From positions 1,488,001 through 1,552,000 of the forward strand of contig NZ_FOMK01000001.1 in NCBI RefSeq assembly GCF_900112615.1: DNA of 64,000 bases, read 5' to 3'. This document shows, in pieces, positions 18,574 through 27,944 of the stretch. The notes below the pieces were generated by a model, which was not told the origin of the DNA, made no database searches, and worked only from the letters and a program-made list of their open reading frames with translations. Within the stretch, counting starts at the first letter, position 1. Each line of letters starts with the position of its first letter. The stretch is from Chitinophaga sp. CF118 (GTDB taxonomy: Bacteria; Bacteroidota; Bacteroidia; Chitinophagales; Chitinophagaceae). The position numbers and the translations under genes were made by a program.

Positions 18574-19635
18574 TTAATTTGAAACTCTTACTTCTGTTCC
18601 GTTCTTAAGATTTATTTGCCCTGATGTTACCACCTGTTCTCCCTTCCGGAGGCCACTGCGTATCTCAATTGCACTATTCATTTCACGGCCAGGTACAACG
18701 GGTCTTAGTGATACTCTGTTATCTTTACCAACCACATAAACAGATGCATCCTTGACACTTTCTGTTAGTGCTTCTCTGGGTATAGTTAATACGTTATCAT
18801 GTGTTTTCTTTGAAAAGTCGGCATATACAAAAGTGCCGGATCTTAGCAATGACCTGGAAGAGTTTGCCACCATGATCTCCACTGTATAGTTATGTGCGGC
18901 ATCGGCCTGCGGACTGATAAAGGTTACATTACCATTAAATTCAACTCCGGGATATACATCGGCCGTTACTTTAACGGACTGACCATCTTCAATCTGATAC
19001 ACTTCAGATTCTGTAAGATTAACCTGTACTTTGGCCCTCGACAAATTGATGATCGTAGCCAGCTCCGTACCTGCATTTGCAAATACTCCCTGCTCTAACG
19101 ATTTTATGGAAATGATACCATCAGTTGGTGCTTTAATGGAAGCATCGGTAATTTGTCTTTGGATCTGTGTAACCTGGTTTACAGCATCATTGTAATTTTG
19201 TCTGATTTCGTCCAGCTTTTCTTTCGTGGCTGCCTTTCCTGCAAAGAGCTCAGAGTACGTTTGCAGATCGTTCTTTAATTTAGACATATTAGATTCTGCC
19301 TTTTGAAGATCAATCTGATTACTACGGCTGTCTATTACAGCAAGCACCTGCCCCGCTTTAACCTTATCGCCCAGTTGAAACCTGATCTGTTGAACTATGC
19401 CACTGGCAGTAGTTAATACTTTTGCTTCTTTAAACGGCGCCAGATTACCGGTCTTGATTATGTTCAGCATTATTACCTGTTCTTCTACAGTAGCAACTTT
19501 AACCGGTATTTTTATACTTACAACCTGTTCTGGATGGCTTTTCTCATCTATTATTTTTTTATTGCTTGCCAGTTTAAAAACAACCAGAAGTAGCAATGCA
19601 GCTATGATGATAATTATAACGTATGTCCGTTTCAT
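18574..19635 (-). CDS. HlyD/MFP family efflux adaptor
   Basis: Periplasmic adaptor of a tripartite RND pump, 353 aa. A single N-terminal membrane anchor (about residues 4-22) precedes the lipoyl-like half QIRFQLGDKVKAGQVLAVID at about residues 89-108. A coiled-coil hairpin follows (KAESNMSKLKNDLQ), then the second lipoyl half and a beta-barrel domain. There is no lipobox, so it is anchored by the uncleaved helix. It lies between the TolC and RND genes, with gaps of 6 and 10 bases. Confidence 0.93.
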   Translation of the reverse strand: MKRTYVIIIIIAALLLLVVFKLASNKKIIDEKSHPEQVVSIKIPVKVATVEEQVIMLNIIKTGNLAPFKEAKVLTTASGIVQQIRFQLGDKVKAGQVLAVIDSRSNQIDLQKAESNMSKLKNDLQTYSELFAGKAATKEKLDEIRQNYNDAVNQVTQIQRQITDASIKAPTDGIISIKSLEQGVFANAGTELATIINLSRAKVQVNLTESEVYQIEDGQSVKVTADVYPGVEFNGNVTFISPQADAAHNYTVEIMVANSSRSLLRSGTFVYADFSKKTHDNVLTIPREALTESVKDASVYVVGKDNRVSLRPVVPGREMNSAIEIRSGLRKGEQVVTSGQINLKNGTEVRVSN

Positions 19636-19641
19636 AATTTT

Positions 19642-20970
19642 TTAAAGTGCGTTATAGAATTTTATTAAAGTACCATTGGCTTTTTCCAGATCGATGCTTG
19701 CCAGATAAAAATTGTAAAGAGAGTTGAGATAATTCGTTTGCGCCTCCTTCAGAGAAGTTTGGGCATTAAGCCAATCTGTGAGATCAGTTACTCCTTTTTG
19801 ATATTGCATATCTGTACTTTCGAATACGGATTGAGCTAATTCAATATTGCGACGATCGTACTCCATACTATTTTTGGCCTTTAATAATTTGGTATGGGCA
19901 TTCTCAAATTCAAGCTTATAATTCTCTTTATCCAGCTGCTGGTTTTTAACTGCATTAAGTCGTTTGTATTTAGCCTGGGTATATTGGGCATGACGCTTAA
20001 AACCATCAAAAATCGGGATGCTTAACTTCAATCCTATGGCAGAGAAGTCTGACAGGCCCGAATAGGATTGGCTAAGGTTGTCTCCAAATCCGATTGCACC
20101 ATATCGTCCATAAGCGGTTAATTTAGGAAGGGCTCCTGCCCGGATGCGTTTTTGATCGATAGTAAGTAATGAAATATTGAGGCCTGATAATTTATAATCT
20201 GTCCGGTACTCTGCATTAAAGAGGTTAGGATCATCACTTACGTTTCCGGAGTTTATACCAGAAACAGAATCAATCAATATTTTCTCGTCCAAAGGAAATC
20301 CCATAACATTTTTCAACTGGTTCTCAGATACTGCCAGATTACTCTCGGCAACCAGAATCTGGGAATAGGTATTGTTATAATTTACCTGGATCTTATTTAA
20401 ATCCACTTCGGTGGCAACACCTTTGTTTACTTTTAATCTGGATATTTTAAGCTGTTCATCATAGCTGTTGAGGTTGTCTTTTAGCAAAGACATTTGTTCT
20501 CTATAAACGAATATCTGGTAATAGGCCGAGCAGATGTTGTAAATGATGGTTTCATCATTTTGTTGATTGTTCAATTCTGCCTGCTTTATATTGAGTTTAT
20601 TTGCTTTTAGTCCGGCAATTAATGACTGGTCATAAATGGTCTGGTCAAGCTGGATGGAGGTATTCGAGTTAAATTTCTTTCCAAACGTAATATGTGTATC
20701 AGTTGGACCTAATAACCCTGCAGGTATTATAGATTCCTGAAGCTTTAAATTGTCGTCCAAGCTTCCTGAAACATTTACGGAAGGCAGGTATCCTGCCAAT
20801 GCTTCTTTTGATTTGTATTTTGCGGAAAGGATTTCGTTGGCATAAACCCCCTTGCTAATGTGATGTGCCAGTCCGTAAGAAATACAGTCTTTAAGACTTT
20901 TCGTCTGCTGAGCGGCGGCTATGCAGGGTGAAAACCCCAGCAATAAGATTGAGATAATTCTTCTATTCAT
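19642..20970 (-). CDS. TolC family outer-membrane efflux protein
   Basis: Outer-membrane channel of the tripartite pump, 442 aa. A signal peptide ends at about residue 21 (SPCIAAAQQ). The mature protein is rich in long amphipathic helices with repeating polar residues, as in TolC, and ends in the family-typical SLYNFYLASIDLEKANGTL. First gene of the operon, so the promoter controlling pump expression should lie in the 212 bases upstream. Confidence 0.93.
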   Translation of the reverse strand: MNRRIISILLLGFSPCIAAAQQTKSLKDCISYGLAHHISKGVYANEILSAKYKSKEALAGYLPSVNVSGSLDDNLKLQESIIPAGLLGPTDTHITFGKKFNSNTSIQLDQTIYDQSLIAGLKANKLNIKQAELNNQQNDETIIYNICSAYYQIFVYREQMSLLKDNLNSYDEQLKISRLKVNKGVATEVDLNKIQVNYNNTYSQILVAESNLAVSENQLKNVMGFPLDEKILIDSVSGINSGNVSDDPNLFNAEYRTDYKLSGLNISLLTIDQKRIRAGALPKLTAYGRYGAIGFGDNLSQSYSGLSDFSAIGLKLSIPIFDGFKRHAQYTQAKYKRLNAVKNQQLDKENYKLEFENAHTKLLKAKNSMEYDRRNIELAQSVFESTDMQYQKGVTDLTDWLNAQTSLKEAQTNYLNSLYNFYLASIDLEKANGTLIKFYNAL

Positions 20971-21182
20971 GTTCAGCTTATAAATAAGTAATTGTACTTA
21001 CAATTACCCTTTAAAAAAGCCAAAATTGATGCAAATGTGGAAGCCGAAATAGTGCTTGTTTGCCGAAACGGACAAATAAGAACTTAAAGCCTCCAGGATA
21101 ATACCACTCTGCAAAAGCCGGCGATTTCAGCATCGCAGATACGATTAATTACCAATAACTTATTAATCAGGGAATCTGAATT
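20971..21182. promoter_or_regulatory. Control region between LytTR regulator and efflux operon
   Basis: The 212 bases between the response regulator stop and the tolC-like start contain two candidate operators. An 8-bp inverted repeat GTAATTGT/ACAATTAC (20988-20995 and 21000-21007) sits 18 bases from the tolC start. Direct repeats GCCGAAA at 21043-21049 and 21062-21068 lie 19 bases apart, inside an imperfect palindrome that ends CGGACAAATAAG. Paired direct repeats about two helical turns apart are the usual arrangement of LytTR binding sites. Assignment is inference. Confidence 0.4.
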
Positions 21183-21947
21183 TCAAAAAGGGCCTCCGGC
21201 CAGCCATTTAAGAAACATAGAAGATTTTTCTTTGCTTACAGTAAGACTTTCCTTCACGGGAATTGAAACACTTACAGATAACTTGCGGGATAAATGACTG
21301 GAAACATTAAGTACTGCTTTGCGGTTTACCAGGTATTGCCGGTTTGTCCGGAAAAAATGATCCCCAACAATTCTCTCCAGTTCATCCAGGCTTTTATTGG
21401 GGAAATAGCTTATGTGCTCAAATGTCATCAGATACACCACATCATTTTCCAGGCAGAACAAGGCAATATCCTCAATTTTTATAGGTAATATTTTGTCTTT
21501 AAAATTTACAAGTAATGCTGTTACCTGTGCTGTTTTAGTATCCGAAAAAAGGTTCTTTATGGATTCATATTGCCTGCTTATTTCATCCCTTCTAACTTGT
21601 GTAAGGTTTTTGAATTTTTGTAAGGCAGCAGCAACTGTTGCTAAAGAAAATGGCTTCAATATATAGTCAATGCCATTTGCCTTAAAGGCATTAAGGGCAT
21701 ATTCATCGTAAGCTGTGCAGAAAATCACCGGAGTATTCAGGTTGTCCAAAATTTCAAAACTAAGGCCATCACCTAACTCGATATCGCTGAAAATAATATC
21801 AGGAGGTGGATTATTCTTAAAATATCTCCGGCCTTCATTTACCGATTTCAATATTGCCACAATTTCAATATCCGTATCTGCCTGCAAAATTGTTTGAGAC
21901 AGGTCCTCAGCAGTTAACCGTTCATCCTCTATAATTATTACCTTCAT
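21183..21947 (-). CDS. LytTR family response regulator
   Basis: A 254-aa two-component regulator. The receiver domain (about residues 1-120) has the phosphoacceptor Asp55 in IIFSDIELGDG, the paired acidic residues in IIEDER, and the conserved Lys in DYILKPFSL. The C-terminal 100 residues are a LytTR DNA-binding domain (LARCH-like pattern: YFPNKSLDELERIVGDHFFR region, then RQYLVNRKAVL). Its start overlaps the end of the kinase gene by four bases (ATGA), so the two are coupled. It probably regulates the efflux operon immediately downstream. Confidence 0.93.
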   Translation of the reverse strand: MKVIIIEDERLTAEDLSQTILQADTDIEIVAILKSVNEGRRYFKNNPPPDIIFSDIELGDGLSFEILDNLNTPVIFCTAYDEYALNAFKANGIDYILKPFSLATVAAALQKFKNLTQVRRDEISRQYESIKNLFSDTKTAQVTALLVNFKDKILPIKIEDIALFCLENDVVYLMTFEHISYFPNKSLDELERIVGDHFFRTNRQYLVNRKAVLNVSSHLSRKLSVSVSIPVKESLTVSKEKSSMFLKWLAGGPF

Positions 21948-22984
21948 TTGTTTAAGGTTTTAATATATACCTGAAAAAAGTAAGTATCTGATTTGATTAT
22001 AATTTCCTCTCCTGCCAGTATGTGGTAACGTTCGGACAGATTGGCGAGCCCAACTCCTGTTGAAGCTTCCACAGATCTGCGCTGTTGTATATTGTTTGTA
22101 ACGACAAGATATTCGCCCTCTTCTTTGACGGACAAAAAAAGTGGGCGGTCTTCCGTCAGATCATTATGTTTTAATGCATTTTCCAGCAGAGGCTGAAGAG
22201 AAAAATAGGGCAGGCATTTTTCCTGACTCGTTTCTTCTGATATATCAATTGTATAATTCAAAGCCGGACCAAAACGCATTTTTTGCATTTCAAGATAGTC
22301 CATGCAAAGCATCAACTCATCCTTTATTAAGGTAGTTTTATTGCTATTGTTGGAAATTACTGCCCTTAAAAAATTGGCCAGGTGCATCAAATAATTTTCG
22401 CCTTCCTGTAAATCCTTTTTGTACAATGACTTGATGGTGGTCAGGGAATTAAACAGGAAATGCGGGTGAATTTGTTGCCGCAACAACAAATTAGCAGTCT
22501 CACTTACGTTAGCTTGTAATTGCAGGTTTTCAATTTCTGCTTTTGCTTTATTATGTTGTAGAATAATGAAGTTCTGTAAAAATAGAATAAGTGTGTTCAT
22601 AATCGACAGAGTTAGTACCGCAAGCGTATATGCCATACTTACATTCTCCCTCGTTTCTCCAAAATGCCATTTCGAAGTGGTTATATATAAAAACAAAGTG
22701 GTAGTTACAAACCAGACAATAATAGTAGAAAAATAACTGAGTAAATAATGTTGAATCTTATTTTTTTTACTCTCAGGAGTTTTTTTTTCTGACATCATTC
22801 TTAGCAAACTCAGATTTGCAAAACAAATGCTTACCATCACTATTATATTTTGCAAAAAAAGTAAGAATGACTGATAAATATCATTAGTGAGTAATAGAGT
22901 AATAATAAAGGCCAGAAGGCCTGTAATAAAAGGTAATAGCCAGCACAGGCCGATTAGACTTTTAAGAGGGAGCTGATTTCTCAT
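21944..22984 (-). CDS. LytS-like sensor histidine kinase
   Basis: A 346-aa histidine kinase. I chose the ATG at 22984; a GTG two codons earlier also opens the frame. Four predicted membrane helices fill roughly residues 8-32, 39-61, 81-101 and 117-141 and leave almost no periplasmic domain, which suggests sensing within the membrane. The His_kinase motif QQIHPHFLFNSL follows (phosphorylated His at about 175), then the HATPase region with NALKHND and GVGLANL. It is translationally coupled to the response regulator. Confidence 0.92.
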   Translation of the reverse strand: MRNQLPLKSLIGLCWLLPFITGLLAFIITLLLTNDIYQSFLLFLQNIIVMVSICFANLSLLRMMSEKKTPESKKNKIQHYLLSYFSTIIVWFVTTTLFLYITTSKWHFGETRENVSMAYTLAVLTLSIMNTLILFLQNFIILQHNKAKAEIENLQLQANVSETANLLLRQQIHPHFLFNSLTTIKSLYKKDLQEGENYLMHLANFLRAVISNNSNKTTLIKDELMLCMDYLEMQKMRFGPALNYTIDISEETSQEKCLPYFSLQPLLENALKHNDLTEDRPLFLSVKEEGEYLVVTNNIQQRRSVEASTGVGLANLSERYHILAGEEIIIKSDTYFFQVYIKTLNK

Positions 22985-23155
22985 AACCACAAATCTATTA
23001 TATCTGTATCATAGATAGTAAAAAAACAGCGTGAGGCTGCCATTTTTCAATTTAAGGCGACAATTCCCGGGTGTTGGGGCAACCATTTGACGGACTCAGG
23101 AGGATAGCATTTTTTTTTAGTCAACTTACAAACTGTTATAAAATGTTTAGAAACA

Positions 23156-23190
23156 AAAAGGAGACTGTCCAATTAAGACAGTCTCCTTTT
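23156..23190 (-). terminator. Intrinsic terminator of the permease gene
   Basis: Perfect 14-bp arms (23156-23169 and 23177-23190) around a 7-base loop, beginning 21 bases after the permease stop. On the minus strand the stem is followed by T-rich DNA. Confidence 0.85.
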
Positions 23191-23210
23191 GTATAATAAA
23201 ATTCAATCTT

Positions 23211-24689
23211 TTACAAATGAGGGTTTAACGGATCTTTAGGAATATTCACAATACCTTTACGTATGAGGGAATGCTTCTTACTATAGAAGAAATAAACCAG
23301 CAATCCGATTATCATCCAAACAGCTAAGCGTATCCACGTATCAAGAGGTAATGATACCATCATCAAAACGCAAATGATAATGCCAGCCAATGGTACAAAA
23401 GGTACCCATGGTGTTCTAAAAGGGCGTGGAGAATCCGGATCCGATTTTCTCATTACCATCACTCCTACACATACTAAAACGAATGCAAATAATGTACCTA
23501 TCGATACCATTTCACCCACCACCCTTACAGGTACAAAAGCAGCAAATAAACTCACAAATACCGCAAATAATATATTGGATTTATACGGAGTTTGAAATTT
23601 CTTATGAACTGCTGAAAACGTTTTAGGTATCAAGCCATCTTTTGCCATTGTATAAAAGATACGGGATTGCCCCATGAGCATTACCAATATCACTGAAGTA
23701 TAACCAGCCAATATAGCTACTATAATAGATTCCTGCAACCATGCATAGGGAGTCTTGGCTATGGCCACGGCAACCGGTGCAGCACTATCTTTAAATTCAG
23801 TATAATTTGCAACGCCTGTCATTACATGCGAAAATAATACGTACAATACTGTACATACCAGCAGTGAACCTATTATACCTATTGGCATGCCACGTTTAGG
23901 GTCTTTCGCTTCCTGTGCCGCAGTTGAAACCGCATCAAAGCCAATAAAGGCAAAGAACACCACACCAGCACCACGTAATACGCCAGACCATCCAAACTCT
24001 CCAAATGTACCCGTATTTGCAGGGATATAAGGGGTATGATTGGCAGGATTAATAAAGCCCCAGCCAACAGCTATAAAAACTAATACAACAGCAACTTTAA
24101 GCACCACCAATAAGTTATTTACAAAGGCCGATTCTTTCGTACCGCGAATCAATAATAGTGATAAGCATACAATGATAAATACTGCCGGAAGATTCATGAT
24201 ACCATGAATCTCCGTGCCATTATCAAGAATGACACTCTCCCAGGGCGACCTGGTAAATTGTGGAGGTATTTCCAAATTGAAATAATGCAAAAATTTAGTC
24301 AAATATTGCGACCAGCTAATGGATACTGTTGCTGCACCCAATGCATATTCCAATACCAGGTCCCATCCAATTATCCAGGCAGTAAATTCACCCATAGTGG
24401 CATAAGAATAAGTGTAAGCCGAGCCGGCAATCGGGATCATACTCGCAAATTCAGCATAACACAAACCTGCAAATGCACAACCGATAGCACCTATTACAAA
24501 TGATATGGTAACAGCTGGGCCTGCGTTATTAGCAGCGGCCAGGCCGGTAAGGGAAAACAATCCGGCCCCTATTATTGCGCCTATCCCCATTGTAACCAAA
24601 TTAAAACTACTTAAAGTACGCTTTAATGTACTGGCACCAGTTTCAGAGGCTTCTTTCAGTAATAAATCTAACGGTTTCTTAAATCTCAT
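23211..24689 (-). CDS. APC family amino acid permease
   Basis: A 492-aa polytopic transporter of the amino acid/polyamine/organocation superfamily (cationic amino acid transporter-like group), with 12 predicted helices. The helix-1 glycine-rich motif GIGAIIGAGLFSLTG is at about residues 36-50, and the conserved FFAFIGFDAVSTAAQEA stretch begins near residue 243. Inner membrane, proton-coupled uptake or exchange; the amino acid is not predictable. It stands alone between a terminator downstream and 173 bases of AT-rich DNA upstream. Confidence 0.93.
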   Translation of the reverse strand: MRFKKPLDLLLKEASETGASTLKRTLSSFNLVTMGIGAIIGAGLFSLTGLAAANNAGPAVTISFVIGAIGCAFAGLCYAEFASMIPIAGSAYTYSYATMGEFTAWIIGWDLVLEYALGAATVSISWSQYLTKFLHYFNLEIPPQFTRSPWESVILDNGTEIHGIMNLPAVFIIVCLSLLLIRGTKESAFVNNLLVVLKVAVVLVFIAVGWGFINPANHTPYIPANTGTFGEFGWSGVLRGAGVVFFAFIGFDAVSTAAQEAKDPKRGMPIGIIGSLLVCTVLYVLFSHVMTGVANYTEFKDSAAPVAVAIAKTPYAWLQESIIVAILAGYTSVILVMLMGQSRIFYTMAKDGLIPKTFSAVHKKFQTPYKSNILFAVFVSLFAAFVPVRVVGEMVSIGTLFAFVLVCVGVMVMRKSDPDSPRPFRTPWVPFVPLAGIIICVLMMVSLPLDTWIRLAVWMIIGLLVYFFYSKKHSLIRKGIVNIPKDPLNPHL

Positions 24690-24862
24690 AAAGCTTAAAT
24701 AAAGTTGTCTTGAATTATTAACTTATTTATGCTTAAACGTACTTAAATTTATTGAAAATCTAAAGATCCGGATATAACAATTTGATAATGAATAATTTTT
24801 AAATAAAGGATGGATAAAAAGATAGACGCACGGTCTTCTTTAGTCTGAAGGGTAAAAGAAAA

Positions 24863-25900
24863 TCAGCTGTTTGATTTTTCCAGGTCGAGTAACCACTTTT
24901 TTCTATGTAACCCACCTCCATACCCAGTCAGGTTTCCATCTTCACCAATTACCCTATGGCAGGGAATAATGATCGAAATTCTATTCATTCCATTAGCGTT
25001 GGCAACGGCACGAACGGCTTCGGGTCTATTAATAGCTATTGATTGTTGCTTATAAGAATGTGTCGCTCCGTATGGGATTGTTTGTAAGGTGTTCCATACT
25101 AGTTGTTGAAATTCTGTTCCAGGTGCGAACAAGGGCACAGTAAACTGTTTTCTCTTTCCTTCAAAATATTCATCAAGTTCCTGTTTTAATAAATCAAAAT
25201 GTTTGTTCGCTCCCTGAATAATATTAGCATTTAGTTTTTGGGCCAGTGTTTTTAGTTCTGTTTCCAGCATTTTCCGGTCTGTAAATTCTAAAAGACAAAT
25301 ACCTTGTTCAACAGCACAGGCAAACATTGTTCCCAGTGGAGTTTCAAGTCTGACAATGTTTATAACCTGCTTCTCTTTACTATTTGAAGGAGATACGCCA
25401 AAAACGGATTTGAAAGAGTCTCCAAAGCCACTTAAGGATTCATAACCGGCATCAAAAGCAGCAGAGGTAACTGTTTCACCATCTTGTATTCTTTTAAAGG
25501 CTGCATTAATACGAAACATTCTTTGATAAGCATGAAATGTAATACCATGATTTTTTAAAAACCATCTGCGTATTGCACTTGGTTCAATACCTTTTTGAGT
25601 TAAGTCCCAGTCCTTAAATTTTACTGATGGATTTGCATTTAATTCGTTTAAAATATTTTTAATAGAATCAGGTGTTTCCCCTATTTTTTCTAAGGGGTTA
25701 CAAACTTTACAAGGTCTGTATCCTTTCAATATAGCTTCGCTGGTCGTTTTAAAGAATTCTACATTTTCTGCCTTAGGCTTCCGTGCAGTACAGGTTGGTC
25801 TACAAAATATTCCTGTAGTTTTAACTGCTGTTATAAATGTTCCTTCGAAGCTGATGTCCTTTTCGACAATTGCTTTGTACATCATTTCTTTAGTCAGCAT
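24863..25900 (-). CDS. ada: Bifunctional transcriptional activator / methyltransferase Ada
   Basis: A 345-aa protein with all three parts of Ada. The N-terminal domain has the four zinc-binding Cys (Cys33, Cys37, Cys64, Cys67), which accept methyl groups from phosphotriesters and turn the protein into an activator. An AraC-type helix-turn-helix follows at about residues 95-180. The C-terminal O6-methylguanine methyltransferase carries the IPCHRV active site (Cys314). All key residues are present. It starts the adaptive response to DNA methylation. No alkA or alkB neighbour is visible. Confidence 0.95.
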   Translation of the reverse strand: MLTKEMMYKAIVEKDISFEGTFITAVKTTGIFCRPTCTARKPKAENVEFFKTTSEAILKGYRPCKVCNPLEKIGETPDSIKNILNELNANPSVKFKDWDLTQKGIEPSAIRRWFLKNHGITFHAYQRMFRINAAFKRIQDGETVTSAAFDAGYESLSGFGDSFKSVFGVSPSNSKEKQVINIVRLETPLGTMFACAVEQGICLLEFTDRKMLETELKTLAQKLNANIIQGANKHFDLLKQELDEYFEGKRKQFTVPLFAPGTEFQQLVWNTLQTIPYGATHSYKQQSIAINRPEAVRAVANANGMNRISIIIPCHRVIGEDGNLTGYGGGLHRKKWLLDLEKSNS

Positions 25901-26009
25901 TATTATTTCTTTTCACAAAGATAAACCTACCTGTTTGGGCACACAACCGAAAACTTAACAAGTATTTCCAATAGTCGGTTATTATTTATTCATCGAAGGA
26001 TAAGAAAAG

Positions 26010-26273
26010 TTATAAAATCTCTACTTCTTCCGGAACAACAAACAGCATGGTGCATCCCGCTTTTGTAGTAACAGAATGTTTAAAATTTGGCGGAGTATAT
26101 AAATAATCTCCCTGTGAAAGCGTTGCGCTTTCCAATGTTGCTTCACCACTTATTACAAATATTTCTTCACCGGCAGGATGATTGTGATAGGGATATGTTG
26201 CGCCAGGTTCAACATTAATATTATCCACTAACGTATTAGCAGCACCAATCGAAAATGAAAAGGGACAAATCAT
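26010..26273 (-). CDS. Small cupin-domain protein
   Basis: An 87-aa single-cupin protein. The first cupin motif YPYHNHPAGEEIFVISGEATL, at about residues 28-48, supplies His30, His32 and Glu36, and the second supplies His in NFKHSVTT. This is a metal-binding set. The N-terminus is short for the family, and the ATG at 26273 sits inside a perfect hairpin, so the start is doubtful. Another candidate is GTG 15 codons later. It may be a 5'-truncated gene. Function unknown; many such proteins bind small ligands or have mild isomerase or dioxygenase activity. Confidence 0.65.
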   Translation of the reverse strand: MICPFSFSIGAANTLVDNINVEPGATYPYHNHPAGEEIFVISGEATLESATLSQGDYLYTPPNFKHSVTTKAGCTMLFVVPEEVEIL

Positions 26274-26296
26274 GCTTGTGATGATTTGTCCCTTTT
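26258..26296. terminator. Perfect 16-bp hairpin overlapping the cupin start codon
   Basis: Arms 26258-26273 and 26281-26296 are exactly complementary, with a 7-base loop. One arm ends exactly at the cupin ATG (26271-26273). The stem has A/T runs at both ends, like a bidirectional terminator, and lies about 120 bases after the stop of the outer-membrane protein gene on the same strand. Confidence 0.7.
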
Positions 26297-26418
26297 TAGC
26301 GGAAAGAAGGAGGGCAATTTTAGAGCCTTTTATTAAATATTAAAAATCAACTACTTACTAATTGTGCATTGCCTGCAATATGCCCTTGACTACCAGAGAA
26401 CTGGTAAAGAACGCCTGT

Positions 26419-26994
26419 TCAAAAGCTGTATCCAAAATGAACAGTGGGAAAGAAAGAAAGCATCTTTTGCTTATATTCTTGTCCCTGGATGTATGCGGAT
26501 TGAGGATTGAGGTTAAAGGATAAAAATGACACCCAGGGAAAGATGTACAGACCTTTGTAGCCCCTGCTTTTACTACCTAACATCCATCGGTATCCTACGC
26601 GCATGCTTAGGGAAATATTCGTAAATGTTTTGGTAATATCATTGTCAGGATTGGATTTTGGCGAGACCCGCTCATTAGAAATATTAGATTCAATGCCCAG
26701 CAAAAGTCCTTTTCTTTTTTGGAAGAGATAATCCATTTTCACACCTCCACCATTGCTCTTGATTTTAAAGTTATCATAGCCTGAGAAAGAGGACGGTACT
26801 TCAATCCCGTATACACCCACATCCCACCGGAAATGCCCAGATTGGTAGCCGACATGGGCGGAATAGCCGTTCAGGATAAAGGCGATTGGATCCACTTCGA
26901 GCTCAAAATGATTGTCACTTTTTGGGGTCTGGGCAACTGAAACCCGAACGATAATAAAAGTCAGAAATAGGCCGGTTAGATATTTTTGATACAT
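26419..26994 (-). CDS. Predicted outer-membrane protein, 191 aa
   Basis: I do not recognise the family. A signal peptide ends at about residue 21 (VSVAQTPK). The mature part has alternating hydrophobic residues, several Gly/Tyr/Trp-rich strands (GYSAHVGYQSGHFRWDVGVY) and a terminal Phe (HFGYSF), as in small eight-strand beta-barrels. It is followed by a long gap holding the hairpin at 26258-26296. It starts 63 bases from the stop of the Crp/Fnr gene upstream on the same strand, so that regulator may share its transcript. Confidence 0.65.
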   Translation of the reverse strand: MYQKYLTGLFLTFIIVRVSVAQTPKSDNHFELEVDPIAFILNGYSAHVGYQSGHFRWDVGVYGIEVPSSFSGYDNFKIKSNGGGVKMDYLFQKRKGLLLGIESNISNERVSPKSNPDNDITKTFTNISLSMRVGYRWMLGSKSRGYKGLYIFPWVSFLSFNLNPQSAYIQGQEYKQKMLSFFPTVHFGYSF

Positions 26995-27056
26995 ATAAAC
27001 TTTTGCGCAAAATTATCTATACGCAACCGGAAAGGACGTTAACAATTGTAAAGAAA

Positions 27057-27656
27057 TTACTTCCGGCTGATCCTTTTACGTATACGACTCAGGGATACAG
27101 GAGTAATGCCCAGGTAGGAAGCTATAATATGTTGAGGCACCCGCATCAGCAATCCGGGATATTGATCAGAGAATTGACGGTAACGCTCTTCAGGACTATC
27201 CAGCAGGTGGGAAGACAAAATACGCTGCCCATTGATAAAACGTTGCTCCGCTACAACCCTACCTATGATATTAAGGGCAGGAACTTCTTTATAGAGTGTT
27301 TGTAATTCGCTGTGATCGATTGTCAGCAACACACAATCTTCTAACGTCTCTAAGGTCTGGTTGCTCTTTGTTTGTAGCAGAAAGCTCTCATAACAGCTTG
27401 CAAATAATCCTTCGGAAAAAATAAAACCAGTGATCTCCACATCTTCTTTTGTATAAAAAATACGAAGGAGACCCTTATTGATAAAATAAATGCTGGTGGC
27501 GATCTGACCCTCTTTGGTCAGTTGGGTGCGTTTGGGCGCTTCCATCAGGTTGAATTTCCTGCTAATCATCTTCCACTCAGAATCACTAAGGGGAATAATC
27601 TGTTCTAATGTTTTCCTGAAGTTTAGAAGCTGGCCTTCGGTATCGTTCCTTTCCAT
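27057..27656 (-). CDS. Crp/Fnr family transcriptional regulator
   Basis: A 199-aa regulator with an N-terminal cyclic-nucleotide-binding-like beta-roll (about residues 30-120, including TQLTKEGQIATSIYFINKGL) and a C-terminal winged helix whose recognition helix is PQHIIASYLGITPVSLSRIRKR. The cNMP-binding phosphate cassette is not well kept, so an ordinary cAMP ligand is unlikely. This is the common short Crp-like type of Bacteroidota. Targets unknown. Confidence 0.85.
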   Translation of the reverse strand: MERNDTEGQLLNFRKTLEQIIPLSDSEWKMISRKFNLMEAPKRTQLTKEGQIATSIYFINKGLLRIFYTKEDVEITGFIFSEGLFASCYESFLLQTKSNQTLETLEDCVLLTIDHSELQTLYKEVPALNIIGRVVAEQRFINGQRILSSHLLDSPEERYRQFSDQYPGLLMRVPQHIIASYLGITPVSLSRIRKRISRK

Positions 27657-27852
27657 AAAAAATTATACACCAAGATACATAAATCCGCTCTCAGATGCGC
27701 AATGATAAATTGACATCATATTACACAAAAGATATTATCACCGTGTACAAAGAATGGATTCCAAACAGAGGAATGGGGTTCTATTTTCCAAAGTTGCAAA
27801 TGGAACTTTATGGGACACCTATGTTGTATGCAATTTATAACGTGACGAAATG

Positions 27853-27924
27853 AAAAAGCCTCCAAATCTTTCGACTTGAAGGCTTTAAATCTGTGAGTTC
27901 CCAAGGACGAAGTTCGAACCCGGT
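27853..27924 (-). repeat. tRNA 3'-end-like repeat R1 with terminator
   Basis: A terminator-like stem (AAGCCTCCAA with a one-mismatch partner, about 27854-27886) is followed by a degenerate tRNA-like core at 27903-27924 (AAGGACGAAGTTCGAACCCG). The stem is almost identical to that of copy R7 at 41222-41254. One of at least seven similar repeats in this window. Confidence 0.55.
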
Positions 27925-27944
27925 AGCAGATGATATAAATGATT

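Noticed and set aside
27716-27904. 62-aa minus-strand frame
   Set aside because: It reads straight through the R1 terminator stem; no ribosome site and unlike any protein.
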